Shown here in pieces: positions 25,940 through 35,689 of a DNA stretch of 36,304 nt. The position numbers and the translations under genes are program-made. The stretch is from Bacteroidetes bacterium 4572_128 (GTDB taxonomy: Bacteria; Bacteroidota; Bacteroidia; Bacteroidales; 4572-128): positions 1 through 36,304 of the forward strand of contig NBLL01000004.1 of NCBI GenBank assembly GCA_002084355.1, in the 5' to 3' direction. The stretch's first letter is position 1; every line of letters begins with the position of its first letter. The notes under the pieces are model-generated. The model was not told the origin of the DNA, did not search any database, and was given only the letters and a program-made list of their open reading frames with translations.

Positions 25940-28900
25940 TTACTTCAGCGGAAGTATAGGTGTTGTTTCAACTTCTGGATGTACAGTAAGAATAACAATA
26001 TCAGAATTAGAACAGCCATTTTTTGTTACTTCTATTGTAAAAACAGCACCAGGTGATTCCACTGCTTCAGTTATAATTTGATTATTATCACTGAAATCAT
26101 TATCGCCATTTTTTGTCCATAAATAAGTATCATAACCAGAACCAGCGTCTAAAACAATATTTGGATCATTAGAACATCTAGAAGTATCAGAAATACTAAT
26201 TGCTGGTGCTTCATTAATAGATAAAATTAAATCATCTGACACTGGACAATTATCATCTGATAAAGTTAAAGTTATTGAGGTTACTCCAACACTTTCATCA
26301 GCATCGTAAACAGTGTTTAAAACATTTTCATCTCCAAAATGACCTTCACCCGTAGTTGTCCAAGTATAATCTGTTGTATTTAAAACTTGTGCACCATCTA
26401 ATGGAAATTCTTCTTTTCCACAAACCACTCCATCATTACCAGCAAAAATAGTTGGCATAGGCAGAATAGTTAAAATCATTTCGTCTTCCTGTGGTGCTTT
26501 TTCTACTTCCCAATCGAAAAAATAATAATAACGAGTACCATTTTTTGGATTTCCATTATGAATAGCATCTGTTATCACTATAGTCCCATCATCTGAGGTA
26601 TAAGGAAGATTTAGTTCAGACTTATTACTTATAAAATCTCCATCTCTACAAACTAATCTTAAATCATCTTCTTGTGGTAGATCAAAATCTAAGATTACCC
26701 TTTGTTCTCCATCAGGAATTGTTACAACAGTAGATTGTATAACAACATTAGAAGAATTGCGTAATTCTATAGTTCTAGGATTATAAGTTGCTCCATTTCT
26801 CGCATTTACAAGAACTGAAACTAATTTGCAAGCTCTTGTACAATTAAATATTAAACCGATACCATTAACATTATCTGTAACCCACCAGGCTGTTTTTCCT
26901 GTCGTCCAGTTGTCTTTTCCAGCTTTTTCATATTCACATCCCCCTAATCCATGCATAGTTAATGTAACTTCTTCATTTGCTTTATCTGTTGGACTTGGGG
27001 TATAAGTTGGATTTCCTATTTTATTACTTGCAGTAAATCCATTTTCTCCTTGTGAGGAACTTGTCCAAGTTATATCATAAGCATTTGTAGTTGCATTAAT
27101 TAAATCATAAGTTATATCTCCACTTATATTTTCACAAATAGTGTCGTTTGGTCCAGCTTCTACCACTAATGCATCAACTATGCTCAGCGTTAAATTATCT
27201 GTAACATCATCAACACAAGGTGCTATAGAAGTTGCAGTTAATGTAATAGTTGCTGTTCCATTAGTTTCTTCCAATGCTGATGGGTCGAAAGTAGGATTTA
27301 AAATATCATTGCTTGGAGTGAAGCTTCCTCCATTTGCACTCGACCAATTTAAAGTATTGTCATTTTCTGCTGTTGATAATAATAATTCATAAGTATTATC
27401 TTTACAAATTGAAGCATCGCTTCCTGCACTAATTACAGGTAAATTTTGGAAAGATAAAATCATACTATCCATAACATTTACATTACAAGCTGGATCTGCT
27501 ATTGCGGTTAAATATAATTTTGTTGAACCAGCATCTATTTCTGATTGTGAAGGCGTGTAAGTTGCTTCAATAATTGCATCATCATCAAATGTTCCACTAC
27601 CAGCACTTGTCCATAAAACTCCGGAAGCATTAGTATTAGCTCCTGCATCAGATTCTGGTGTTACACTTGTGTTTTCACAGATTGTAATATCAGTTCCTGC
27701 ATTTGCCGTTGGTGCTGTTGCGGATGTTATTGTTAATTTTATATTATCAGTAATATCTCCGCAGGTTGTATTTCTTATTTCCAAAAAAATATCACTTCCT
27801 ACATCATTAGTATGTGGTTGATAAACTGCTTGTATAATAGAATTATCAACAAAAGTTCCATCTCCAGAAGTTGTCCATAAAATATTGTCAGCAGAATTTG
27901 CTGTTGCTTCGTCGAGAAAATAGTCTGTTCCCGAGCAAATTATTTGGTCTGTTCCGGCGTAAACTGTCGGAGCCGAAATTATTGTCAATTTCATAGAATC
28001 TATTGCTTCTAAACAACCATTTATCTTAGCCCAAATATCTACATTTCCCAAAGTAATATCACCAGCACCAGGTACATAAGTTGGGTTAATTGTTGTTGGA
28101 TTTAAAAAATTACCGTCTCCGGAAGTGAACCATTCAGCATCTCCGAAATAATTTTCAGCTACTGTTGTTGTAAATTGATGTACATCTGACGAACAAATTT
28201 CAATATCATTTCCGAGATCAATTTTAGTAGAATCAAGTATTGTCAATATCATAGAATCTTTTGTAATTTCTCTAATTTCCCAATTATAAAAGAAATCATA
28301 ATATCTATTAGAATAAGTTTCTCTATTGCTTCTTGTTATCTCAAGATATTCGTCTCCATTTATTTCTAAAATATAATCACCATAAGTATCTGGTTGTCTA
28401 TCACTGTTATGCATATCAGTACTGTACCATAATTCCGGTATAGGATCAGAACAAATTAATTTCATATTATCTTTCACTGGTAATTCAAAATCTAAATTTA
28501 CACGACTAACTCCATCTGGAATATCAATGGTTTTACTATTTAATAAATTATTAAATTGGTCTCTTAGTTCTATAGTTCTTGGATTTCTATCTGCTGGATA
28601 TCTAGCTCGAACTTTTACAGATGCTAATTTGCAAACTTCTTTAACATCAAATACAAGTCCATAATTTTGAAATTGGTGAGTATATGAATCTATCAAAGAT
28701 GTTTTACCAACATTTTCTGTAACTCCAGGGGTTTTTTCTACTTCCCAATCATAAAAATAATAATAATCTCTATTATTTGTGCTTTGTCCACTGCGATAAC
28801 GTCCTTTTATACTTAAATAATTAGTTATTTCAAAAGGATATGGCTCATCCGAATAATGAATATTATTATTCATATATAAATAAGCATTTGCTTCACAAAT

Positions 28901-31900
28901 TAACCTTAGATCATTTCCAACTGGAATTGGGAAATTTAAAACTACACGGCTTTCGCCATCTGGAATATTAAGTGTTATTGTTTCTAAATCAGTACCGGAA
29001 GAATTTTCCAGTTTTATAGTTCTATCTCTGGTTCCATTTGCAAATACTTTTACAGAAATCAATGTAGAAGCCTGATAAGAATCAAATATAAGTCCACATT
29101 TATTGTTATAAGAACCATAATTGTCTGTTGCCCAATTACCTCTATCCCCATCTTTTCCCACAAAATCTTCTTTACCAACATAATATGTACTTGTGCATCC
29201 ACCTTCAGCAATAACGATTAATGTAACTTCACCATTTGTTTCGTCAGCAGTACTTGGGCTATAAACAGGATGCAAAATAGTACTGTCAGAAAAATTTTCA
29301 CCTTTTGAAATTAAAGAGCTGGAACTTTCCCATAAAAAATCTATCGCATTACTTTCAGAACTATCTATTTTGTAAGTTTCGCCTTTACAAATTGTGTCAT
29401 CAGCTCCAGAAAGCAAAAGAATTTCATCTGTAATAGTTAAATTAAATTCTAAAGTATCATTCTCACAAGGTAAATTTCCTGTAACAACTAATCTTAATAA
29501 ATCAACTCCTTCAATTGTTAAGGGATCATAAGTTGTATTAACATCATTATCTGGAGTAAAAGTTCCTGCTGGGTCGGCAGTTGTTTCCCAAGTTACAGAA
29601 GTTGTATTTTCTGTTGTAACTTCAGAAATAATAAAATCTAAGTCTGGGCATATAGTTTCGTCAGATATTCCATTAATAATTGGTGCTTTAATAACTTCCA
29701 TATCAAAACTTTGAGTTGCATCTTCACATACATCATTTAATGACAATGCTATAATTGTTAATTCAGAAGTTAAACCAGCTTTTTCTAATTCTGACATTTG
29801 ATATTCTGTATTTACATCAAATTGGTTGACAAAATTACCAGTTCCTCCGGTTGACCAAATAACATTATCAGAATTTTCTACTATAACAAAATCAAGAATA
29901 AAATCTGTATTTGAACAAACATCATAATCTGGGTCTATTCCGGAAATTTCTGGATATTTAATAATTGTTAATTTCATAGTGTCCTCTGCATCTATTGCAC
30001 AAGCTGGATTTGCAAAAGCTTCTAATTTAATTATTGCTTCTCCGTTATCTATTTCTGTTTGTGATGGTGTAAAATCTAAGCTTGAAATATTTGCTTCCAC
30101 AGGATCAAAAATTCCTCCTGTTTCAGTACTCCATAATAATTCTATTTCATTAGAAACTGTGCCATTTAGAGTATAAGTTTCATTTGAACAAATAGTATCG
30201 CTGACACCAGCATTTGCAGTTGGTGCTTCCGAATCAATTACATTAATTGTAATTTCATCGAAAACTGTTGGGTCACATTCTGAAGACAATCTTAAAACTA
30301 CATCACCAACAAAATCATTTGTCGGATTAAAAGTTGTTTCCAAAAGATTTTCATCTGTAAAAGTTCCTCCATTATCACTCGTCCAAATAATTAAATCTGG
30401 TGAATTTGTAAAAACTCCAGCATCAACAGTTTCATAACTACCATTTTTGCAAAGATCTGCATTTGTTTCTGTTATATTTATTTCTGGTATTTCTATTATA
30501 TAAACCAAAGTATCTATATCAGGATCTGGACAAGCACTTTCTTCTGTTGGATAAGCAGTTAAAAAAAGTGAATCTATACCATTCGAAGACGGTGAAGTAT
30601 AATATGGATCCAAAAGCGTACTATCTTGTTCTGGATTTGGCAGACTAAAACCTCCACTATGAGAAGACCAAACTATATCATCTGAATTTTCTACTGAGTT
30701 TCCAGTAATTTGAAAAGTCGTACTTGGACAAACTGTTTGGTCAGTTGTTGCATTTGCAATTGGTGGCGGATAAACTGTTATTTCTCTAACAACAGGAGTT
30801 GTAACTTTACAAATATCAGTAACATATAGTCTTATGGTATAATCTCCAGCGTTTTCATAAATATGTTGTGGGTTTATTTCATCAGAAGTATTGCCGTCTC
30901 CGAAATCCCAGTGTGCTGAATCTACATTTCTTGCGTCAGTAATAATAAAATCAGTTTCATAACCAGCACAATTTACAGAAACTTCAAAATCTACATTGTA
31001 AAAATAACTCGGAGCAAATAACGGTAAACCAAGCATACTTTTGTTAGTTCCAAGATCAACATATTCTGGGTCATAATTACAAACAGAAACTTCAGGGTCT
31101 TTTATAGAACCGAGAAAATTAGAGTTATTTCTTGCGACATAAATTTTATTATCTGCTGCGATTTGCAAAGCTCCTATTTCTCCATCTGGAGTATTTATTA
31201 AAGTAGCACTTGCATTAATATCTGTTTCTGTTTCTTCTGTCATATCGAATTGGTAAATTTCTCCAGAACTTTTGCAAGAACCATAGAAGAATTTTCCTGT
31301 TGGCGAGAATTCCACACCGTAAGCATCTGGAAAACCTGTTAATGTAATAGGATTTGTAATAGCTCCTGTTTCGAAATTAAAATCAAAAATTTCAAAAATT
31401 CCCGAACCCGGCATTGCAACAGCAAGTTTTGTTCCGTCAGGCGAAACTTTCATACAACCTTTTTCATCACCAGTACCAACTGAAGTACTTCCCATACTTA
31501 TTACACCAGCTGATGGAGCTATTAGACCTGTTTCTTCTAATAAATGGGAAGAAAACAAAGTGCCAGTAAGTTTTGTTATTATCCAAACATCTTCATTATT
31601 TTTGTGTTTTACATAAGTAACTTTCTCTGTCGTTTCAAAAGGCGGGTTTGGAGTTATAGTTTCATTTTTTAAAATAACTTTATTTTGATTTATATCAACT
31701 ATAGAATATTCAAGTAAGTTAGTAGCAGAAATTGTAAAAACATAATAAAGATTAAAGACACTAGGTTTTTTTACAATAAGAACAGCCTGAGAACCACCAG
31801 CACTACTTAAACCTTCTCCATTATTCATAATATTATGTTGTCTATCCCAAACGGTTTCTCCATCAGTATAAAATACTAAACCTCCGTCAACATCAGAAAT

Positions 31901-34411
31901 AACAGAACAACCTTCAGTAGCATTTAATTGGCTATCATCTACTGCATCTGGTGGTGTATTTGTAAAACTAATTCCAGCATTTTCTCCAAAATACCATACA
32001 CTACTTTCTTGTCCAGTGTCTATAAAATTAATTTGTACTGTATCTGATTGTTCACAACCGTTTTCATCTTTAATAACAACAAAAAATTCTCCTTGCTCAT
32101 TTACTTCTATGATTTGTGTTGTATCTCCATTATTCCATAAATAAGTCCAACCTTCTTGACCAACATCAAAAGAAGTACTTCCTCCGCTGCACATGCTAAT
32201 ATTTTCTCCCAATTCAAATTCTGGTACTGGATGAAAACCATAATGTATAGTATCATATAAATCACAACCATTTTGAACTGCTCTTAGCATATATGTTCCA
32301 GTATCTTGTGTTACTAAAGTGTGAACAGGAACTGGCTGTGGGTCTAATGATACAAAATCTTCAAGACTTTTATCCCATTTATACCATTCATGTTCATCGT
32401 AATCTTCTCCTGATGCTAATGTAAATGCCCCTTCTATACAAGTTAAATCATCATCTCCAAGAAATAAAGAAGCATAACTTGAGAAATATCCATATTCACA
32501 ACCACCTGATTTAGTTCCGTGTATAATACCTAAATGGAAAAGATTTGGATTTGTAATAACTTGTGCTGTTCCTATGCCAAAAGTCCCATCTTTTACAAAA
32601 ACAGCATCTGTCTGGAGGTTTTCATCTGCACTAGGTCCAAATTCAATTATTCTTGTATAAACCCATTCATCATCTCCAGATGTACCTGGTACAGTATGAA
32701 AATCTGTATTTGGATCAAAAGTAGTATTATCATTTTTTACTAAGGATGTTAATACACTACCATTTAATTTAAAACCACCCATATTATTCTTATGAGTAAA
32801 AATAACAATGCCAAAAGTTTGATTACTACCACGCATAAATGCAACTTTATCAGAACCAGTACATCTTATTGGTGGAATTAATGCTCCTCCAAGCTCTGCA
32901 TTAAATCCAGTAAGATGTAAAACAAAAATATCTTTTCCCATATTTTTATCTATTAAATTCCCACTTCCATCAACAGATTTTATGTAAATTGCATTTTCAT
33001 TTGTTGCACCGAGACCAAAAAAATGAAAATAAGACTGTCCAGCATTTAAAGGAATAATTCCAGTTGTTCCAGCATCACTTGTAATCGTTATATTTGTTCC
33101 ATTTGATATTGCATAAATAAAAACAACATCTGCCTCAAAAGTATTATCAATATTAAATGCATTTGAATTATCTACACCATAAACATCATTGTAATTATTA
33201 AGATTATTTGTTGTTTTTGTATCACCACTCAAATCAGCATATCCACGTGTAACTATATACTCAGTACCAGCTAATTTATTTGGAACAAGTTGGTCACCAA
33301 CCATATCACTTGCATTATGAGTACCACCGCTATTACTTGGTAAAATATCAGAAGCAGAATTAAAATAAGAACGTGGATTAACTGAATCATCTTTCATTGT
33401 TATTGCAATATCTTTATCTGCACTTACTCTTGAACCACCCAGATGATTTTTTGCACAATTACTTGGTTTTATTCTTGAAGTATATCCTCCATCACTTCCA
33501 TCGGCAGCAGTAGAAGCAGCTTTACTTACAGCCATGCAAGAATAAGTTTGTCCTCTATTTAAAGTAATAGTAAATGAAACATTTGCATCATGCATAACAT
33601 GTATGCTTTTATCTGCTGGATCTATCCATCCTAAATCTTTTTTTGGAATTATAGTAACCTTAGTATTATCTTCTGTCGCAACTATATCAAAAGAATTATA
33701 TTGATATATATACCAATCAGACCTATCAGCAGAATTAAAAATATTTTGCATAGGAATTAAAAAACTTCTGCCTTCAGCGTTGTGTCCTTTTAAAGCAAAT
33801 ATATCTCTGTTATTTGCTTCACCTCCAACTTTATAATAGGCTGTCATTAAAGCTGTTCCTTCTATTAAAATTCCTTTATTTTCTATTCCGCCTCTTGCAT
33901 AACATTCTATTTGCCCGATTCGTCTTCTTACTTCCCAAAGCGGACTACCTAAAGTATGACTTGGGTCTTCTCCATTAAAATATTCTTGTAATTTATCTAT
34001 ATGATTTGGCATATCAACTAACCAAGAGGCACGCGATTTTAAAGATAAAGGTGATATTTTGTTTTTTATTTCAAATAGTGGGTCTTCTATATTACTTAGA
34101 TAATCTCTCATCCTTCTTATTGGACCATTATAGTTATTTCTGTAAAAATCTAAATCAACAGTTGTCACAGTAGCAGCTTGTAAACCTGCAAGTAAACAAT
34201 CTCTAAAATTATTAGATTCTGTTTCTATATCGTCTAATAAAACATTCAAATTTGCCAAGATTGCATTTAATTCTTCTATTTGTGAACTCGTTGGGAAAAC
34301 ACCAAAAATTATTTCCTCTTCTAAGTCTCTCAAATTATCTCTTTCTACTAATAATAAAAGCCTTAAAGTTATCATATTAGCACTTGATATTGTTACATCA
34401 CCAACAATCAT
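25940..34411 (-). CDS. Giant Ig-like repeat surface protein, main part (continues the gene starting at 35585)
   Basis: 2,823 residues, with no signal peptide of its own. The ATG at 34411 is almost certainly internal to one gene that starts at 35585 and changes frame at about 34400. In order: helical segment (residues 1-175), an IgGFc-binding-type domain (ENKGILIEGTALMTAYYKV, DIFALKGHNAEGRSFLIP, IVATEDNTKVTIIP; about 180-660), a beta-propeller-like region (VWYFGENAGISFTNTPP, then MKVSPDGTKLAVAM and GVEFSPTGKFFYGSC; about 800-1150), a PKD domain (HWDFGDGNTSDEINPQHIY; near 1180), then about 12 Ig-like units to the end. Units share a TIC/VCS cysteine, a WTTSGDGTF-like strand and a second cysteine near the end. 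Three copies of another module sit inside two of the units. The protein ends TVHPEVETTPILPLK with no recognisable type IX secretion sorting domain, and two terminators follow. Probably a cell-surface adhesin or matrix protein. Confidence 0.85.
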   Translation of the reverse strand: MIVGDVTISSANMITLRLLLLVERDNLRDLEEEIIFGVFPTSSQIEELNAILANLNVLLDDIETESNNFRDCLLAGLQAATVTTVDLDFYRNNYNGPIRRMRDYLSNIEDPLFEIKNKISPLSLKSRASWLVDMPNHIDKLQEYFNGEDPSHTLGSPLWEVRRRIGQIECYARGGIENKGILIEGTALMTAYYKVGGEANNRDIFALKGHNAEGRSFLIPMQNIFNSADRSDWYIYQYNSFDIVATEDNTKVTIIPKKDLGWIDPADKSIHVMHDANVSFTITLNRGQTYSCMAVSKAASTAADGSDGGYTSRIKPSNCAKNHLGGSRVSADKDIAITMKDDSVNPRSYFNSASDILPSNSGGTHNASDMVGDQLVPNKLAGTEYIVTRGYADLSGDTKTTNNLNNYNDVYGVDNSNAFNIDNTFEADVVFIYAISNGTNITITSDAGTTGIIPLNAGQSYFHFFGLGATNENAIYIKSVDGSGNLIDKNMGKDIFVLHLTGFNAELGGALIPPIRCTGSDKVAFMRGSNQTFGIVIFTHKNNMGGFKLNGSVLTSLVKNDNTTFDPNTDFHTVPGTSGDDEWVYTRIIEFGPSADENLQTDAVFVKDGTFGIGTAQVITNPNLFHLGIIHGTKSGGCEYGYFSSYASLFLGDDDLTCIEGAFTLASGEDYDEHEWYKWDKSLEDFVSLDPQPVPVHTLVTQDTGTYMLRAVQNGCDLYDTIHYGFHPVPEFELGENISMCSGGSTSFDVGQEGWTYLWNNGDTTQIIEVNEQGEFFVVIKDENGCEQSDTVQINFIDTGQESSVWYFGENAGISFTNTPPDAVDDSQLNATEGCSVISDVDGGLVFYTDGETVWDRQHNIMNNGEGLSSAGGSQAVLIVKKPSVFNLYYVFTISATNLLEYSIVDINQNKVILKNETITPNPPFETTEKVTYVKHKNNEDVWIITKLTGTLFSSHLLEETGLIAPSAGVISMGSTSVGTGDEKGCMKVSPDGTKLAVAMPGSGIFEIFDFNFETGAITNPITLTGFPDAYGVEFSPTGKFFYGSCKSSGEIYQFDMTEETETDINASATLINTPDGEIGALQIAADNKIYVARNNSNFLGSIKDPEVSVCNYDPEYVDLGTNKSMLGLPLFAPSYFYNVDFEVSVNCAGYETDFIITDARNVDSAHWDFGDGNTSDEINPQHIYENAGDYTIRLYVTDICKVTTPVVREITVYPPPIANATTDQTVCPSTTFQITGNSVENSDDIVWSSHSGGFSLPNPEQDSTLLDPYYTSPSSNGIDSLFLTAYPTEESACPDPDIDTLVYIIEIPEINITETNADLCKNGSYETVDAGVFTNSPDLIIWTSDNGGTFTDENLLETTFNPTNDFVGDVVLRLSSECDPTVFDEITINVIDSEAPTANAGVSDTICSNETYTLNGTVSNEIELLWSTETGGIFDPVEANISSLDFTPSQTEIDNGEAIIKLEAFANPACAIDAEDTMKLTIIKYPEISGIDPDYDVCSNTDFILDFVIVENSDNVIWSTGGTGNFVNQFDVNTEYQMSELEKAGLTSELTIIALSLNDVCEDATQSFDMEVIKAPIINGISDETICPDLDFIISEVTTENTTSVTWETTADPAGTFTPDNDVNTTYDPLTIEGVDLLRLVVTGNLPCENDTLEFNLTITDEILLLSGADDTICKGETYKIDSSESNAIDFLWESSSSLISKGENFSDSTILHPVYSPSTADETNGEVTLIVIAEGGCTSTYYVGKEDFVGKDGDRGNWATDNYGSYNNKCGLIFDSYQASTLISVKVFANGTRDRTIKLENSSGTDLETITLNIPDGESRVVLNFPIPVGNDLRLICEANAYLYMNNNIHYSDEPYPFEITNYLSIKGRYRSGQSTNNRDYYYFYDWEVEKTPGVTENVGKTSLIDSYTHQFQNYGLVFDVKEVCKLASVKVRARYPADRNPRTIELRDQFNNLLNSKTIDIPDGVSRVNLDFELPVKDNMKLICSDPIPELWYSTDMHNSDRQPDTYGDYILEINGDEYLEITRSNRETYSNRYYDFFYNWEIREITKDSMILTILDSTKIDLGNDIEICSSDVHQFTTTVAENYFGDAEWFTSGDGNFLNPTTINPTYVPGAGDITLGNVDIWAKINGCLEAIDSMKLTIISAPTVYAGTDQIICSGTDYFLDEATANSADNILWTTSGDGTFVDNSIIQAVYQPHTNDVGSDIFLEIRNTTCGDITDNIKLTITSATAPTANAGTDITICENTSVTPESDAGANTNASGVLWTSAGSGTFDDDAIIEATYTPSQSEIDAGSTKLYLTAIADPACNVNVMDSMILSFQNLPVISAGSDASICKDNTYELLLSTAENDNTLNWSSANGGSFTPSNDILNPTFDPSALEETNGTATITLTATSIAPCVDDVTDNLTLSIVDALVVEAGPNDTICENISGDITYDLINATTNAYDITWTSSSQGENGFTASNKIGNPTYTPSPTDKANEEVTLTMHGLGGCEYEKAGKDNWTTGKTAWWVTDNVNGIGLIFNCTRACKLVSVLVNARNGATYNPRTIELRNSSNVVIQSTVVTIPDGEQRVILDFDLPQEDDLRLVCRDGDFISNKSELNLPYTSDDGTIVITDAIHNGNPKNGTRYYYFFDWEVEKAPQEDEMILTILPMPTIFAGNDGVVCGKEEFPLDGAQVLNTTDYTWTTTGEGHFGDENVLNTVYDADESVGVTSITLTLSDDNCPVSDDLILSINEAPAISISDTSRCSNDPNIVLDAGSGYDTYLWTKNGDNDFSDNNQIITEAVESPGAVFTIEVTKNGCSNSDIVILTVHPEVETTPILPLK
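26490..26940 (-). repeat. Inserted beta-module copy 3 in the giant protein
   Basis: About 150 residues: GIGLIFNCTRACKLVSVLVN, NPRTIELRNSSNVV, TIPDGEQRVILDFDLP, DLRLVCRDGD, ending RYYYFFDWEVEKAP. It sits between the Cys of an Ig-like unit (HGLGGC) and that unit's last strand (EMILTILPMP). Comparable RTIELR...YYFYDWEVE modules occur in other Bacteroidota surface proteins, to my knowledge without an agreed function; a carbohydrate-binding-like fold is a guess. Confidence 0.75.
28262..28735 (-). repeat. Inserted beta-module copy 2 in the giant protein
   Basis: YGLVFDVKEVCKLASVKVRA, NPRTIELRDQFNNLL, IPDGVSRVNLDFELPV, MKLICSDP, ending RYYDFFYNWEIREI. It directly follows copy 1, and its end runs into DSMILTILDS, the last strand of the interrupted Ig-like unit. 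Confidence 0.75.
28736..29196 (-). repeat. Inserted beta-module copy 1 in the giant protein
   Basis: CGLIFDSYQASTLISVKVFA, RTIKLENSSGTDL, IPDGESRVVLNFPIPV, LRLICEANAYLYMNNN, ending DYYYFYDWEVEKTP. It starts right after IAEGGCTSTYYV of an Ig-like unit and is joined head to tail to copy 2. Confidence 0.75.
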
Positions 34412-35585
34412 TGGCTCGTTTTGATTCGGAATTATCTATGTTTGTAATTGTACTCGCATTATCAAATTTTCCTTTTAAAATTAAAGCAGAAGTTGTGCAG
34501 TTTGATAAATTGTTTGGATTTCTTGAATTTCTAATTTCTTCTAACCAAGTTTTTAAAGCACTTAGATCTGCTATTGATGGTCCTGGATCTAAATCTGCAA
34601 GCAAACAAGCCCCAAAGTTCTTAAATTCATTTTCTAAGTCTGTAAAATTTATACTCATATCAGATATCGCAGTTGCTAGATCTGTTTGATTATCAAATAA
34701 TGTTTTTAAACTATTAATTTGTGCATTTTTTGTATTTATAATATTTACATTATTATCCAATTGCGTCATTAAATTATTTATATCTGTTTGATAAGTAGTA
34801 TAATCATAACCACTTGGGCAAGCTGCTGGTAAACCCGGTAATGATCCTAAATTTGCTATGGTAGCTGGTTCATCGCCAACTTCTATTGCATCTATTAAAC
34901 TTTTCAAAAAAGATGCATCATCACTTATATTATCTCTTTCGGTTTCCAAAGCAGTTATATCTGCAATGTCTGTATTAATATTTCCTAATATTGTATTTAT
35001 AGTATCATATAATCCAGAAGTGTTATAAGGTATAGGTAAATAATCTTCAAGACTATCTAAATTTGGATAAATAGAATCCACCTGAAAAGGTTCATAATGC
35101 CTACTGTTAAAAAAAGGAAAAACTGTTGTCATATTAACAAGTGGAGTATGTATTTCAGTATTACTGATAACATTTGGAAACTCTATTAAATCGCTCAGCG
35201 CATATTGATAAGTTTCACCATAGACAGGTTGAAAAGGTGCAAGAGTTATTGGTGCAGTACGGTCATTTTCTTCTCCATATCCAGGGTCATGTTGTTTTAC
35301 TAAACAAATTTCTTTTGTCGCACCTGCTGGCATAAAAAAACTTCCCGTTTGCCAGGTTTGTCCATCATCTAAACTAAACTCTAAAGGTTCAGAAGATGCA
35401 GGTTGACTTATTGTAACGGTATTATCTTCTTCTAAATTTGTAAAAAATAGTTCTACTGGGTCTTCATCATGAGTTGTTGATGACTCCGGAGCAGCAAACC
35501 AGAAAACCGAATCAACTTGTGAATATAAATTTTTTGTAAAAAACATTACAAAAAATAGGATTAAAATATATAGAAATTTTTTCAT
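34398..35585 (-). CDS. N-terminal part of the giant surface protein (395 residues before the frame change)
   Basis: The signal peptide MKKFLYILILFFVMFFTKN is followed by SQVDSVFWFAAPESSTTHDE and LEEDNTVTISQPASS, the known start of IgGFc-binding-type domains in Bacteroidota (VWFAAPE..., a strand ending ITQPA). After about residue 175 it becomes helical: ITALETERDNISDDASFL, INSLKTLFDNQTDL, FTDLENEFKNFGACLLADL. It ends ANDCW with a TGA at 34398-34400. The next frame (offset by one base) carries on with DVTISSANMITL and a second copy of the same helical pattern, so a one-base indel near 34400 split a single 9.6-kb gene. The remaining IgGFc-type domain is only found downstream, which supports this. 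Exported; N-terminal domain alone would be incomplete. Confidence 0.85.
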   Translation of the reverse strand: MKKFLYILILFFVMFFTKNLYSQVDSVFWFAAPESSTTHDEDPVELFFTNLEEDNTVTISQPASSEPLEFSLDDGQTWQTGSFFMPAGATKEICLVKQHDPGYGEENDRTAPITLAPFQPVYGETYQYALSDLIEFPNVISNTEIHTPLVNMTTVFPFFNSRHYEPFQVDSIYPNLDSLEDYLPIPYNTSGLYDTINTILGNINTDIADITALETERDNISDDASFLKSLIDAIEVGDEPATIANLGSLPGLPAACPSGYDYTTYQTDINNLMTQLDNNVNIINTKNAQINSLKTLFDNQTDLATAISDMSINFTDLENEFKNFGACLLADLDPGPSIADLSALKTWLEEIRNSRNPNNLSNCTTSALILKGKFDNASTITNIDNSESKRANDCW

Positions 35586-35689
35586 AGTTTTAAAATTTAA
35601 ACTAAATTATTTTACTAAAATATAAAAAATTTGTTTTGTTTTTTTGATAAAAAATAAAATTTTTTATATTTTAAAAACGTAAAATAAAT

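Noticed and set aside
27141-30648. Several 60-80-codon + strand frames within the giant gene
   Set aside because: They are antisense shadows of the Ig-like repeat region, with no start context and no family resemblance.
34398-34411. Overlapping stop/start as natural translational coupling of two proteins
   Set aside because: The second frame has no signal peptide and completes a domain begun in the first, so a frameshift in one gene explains it better.
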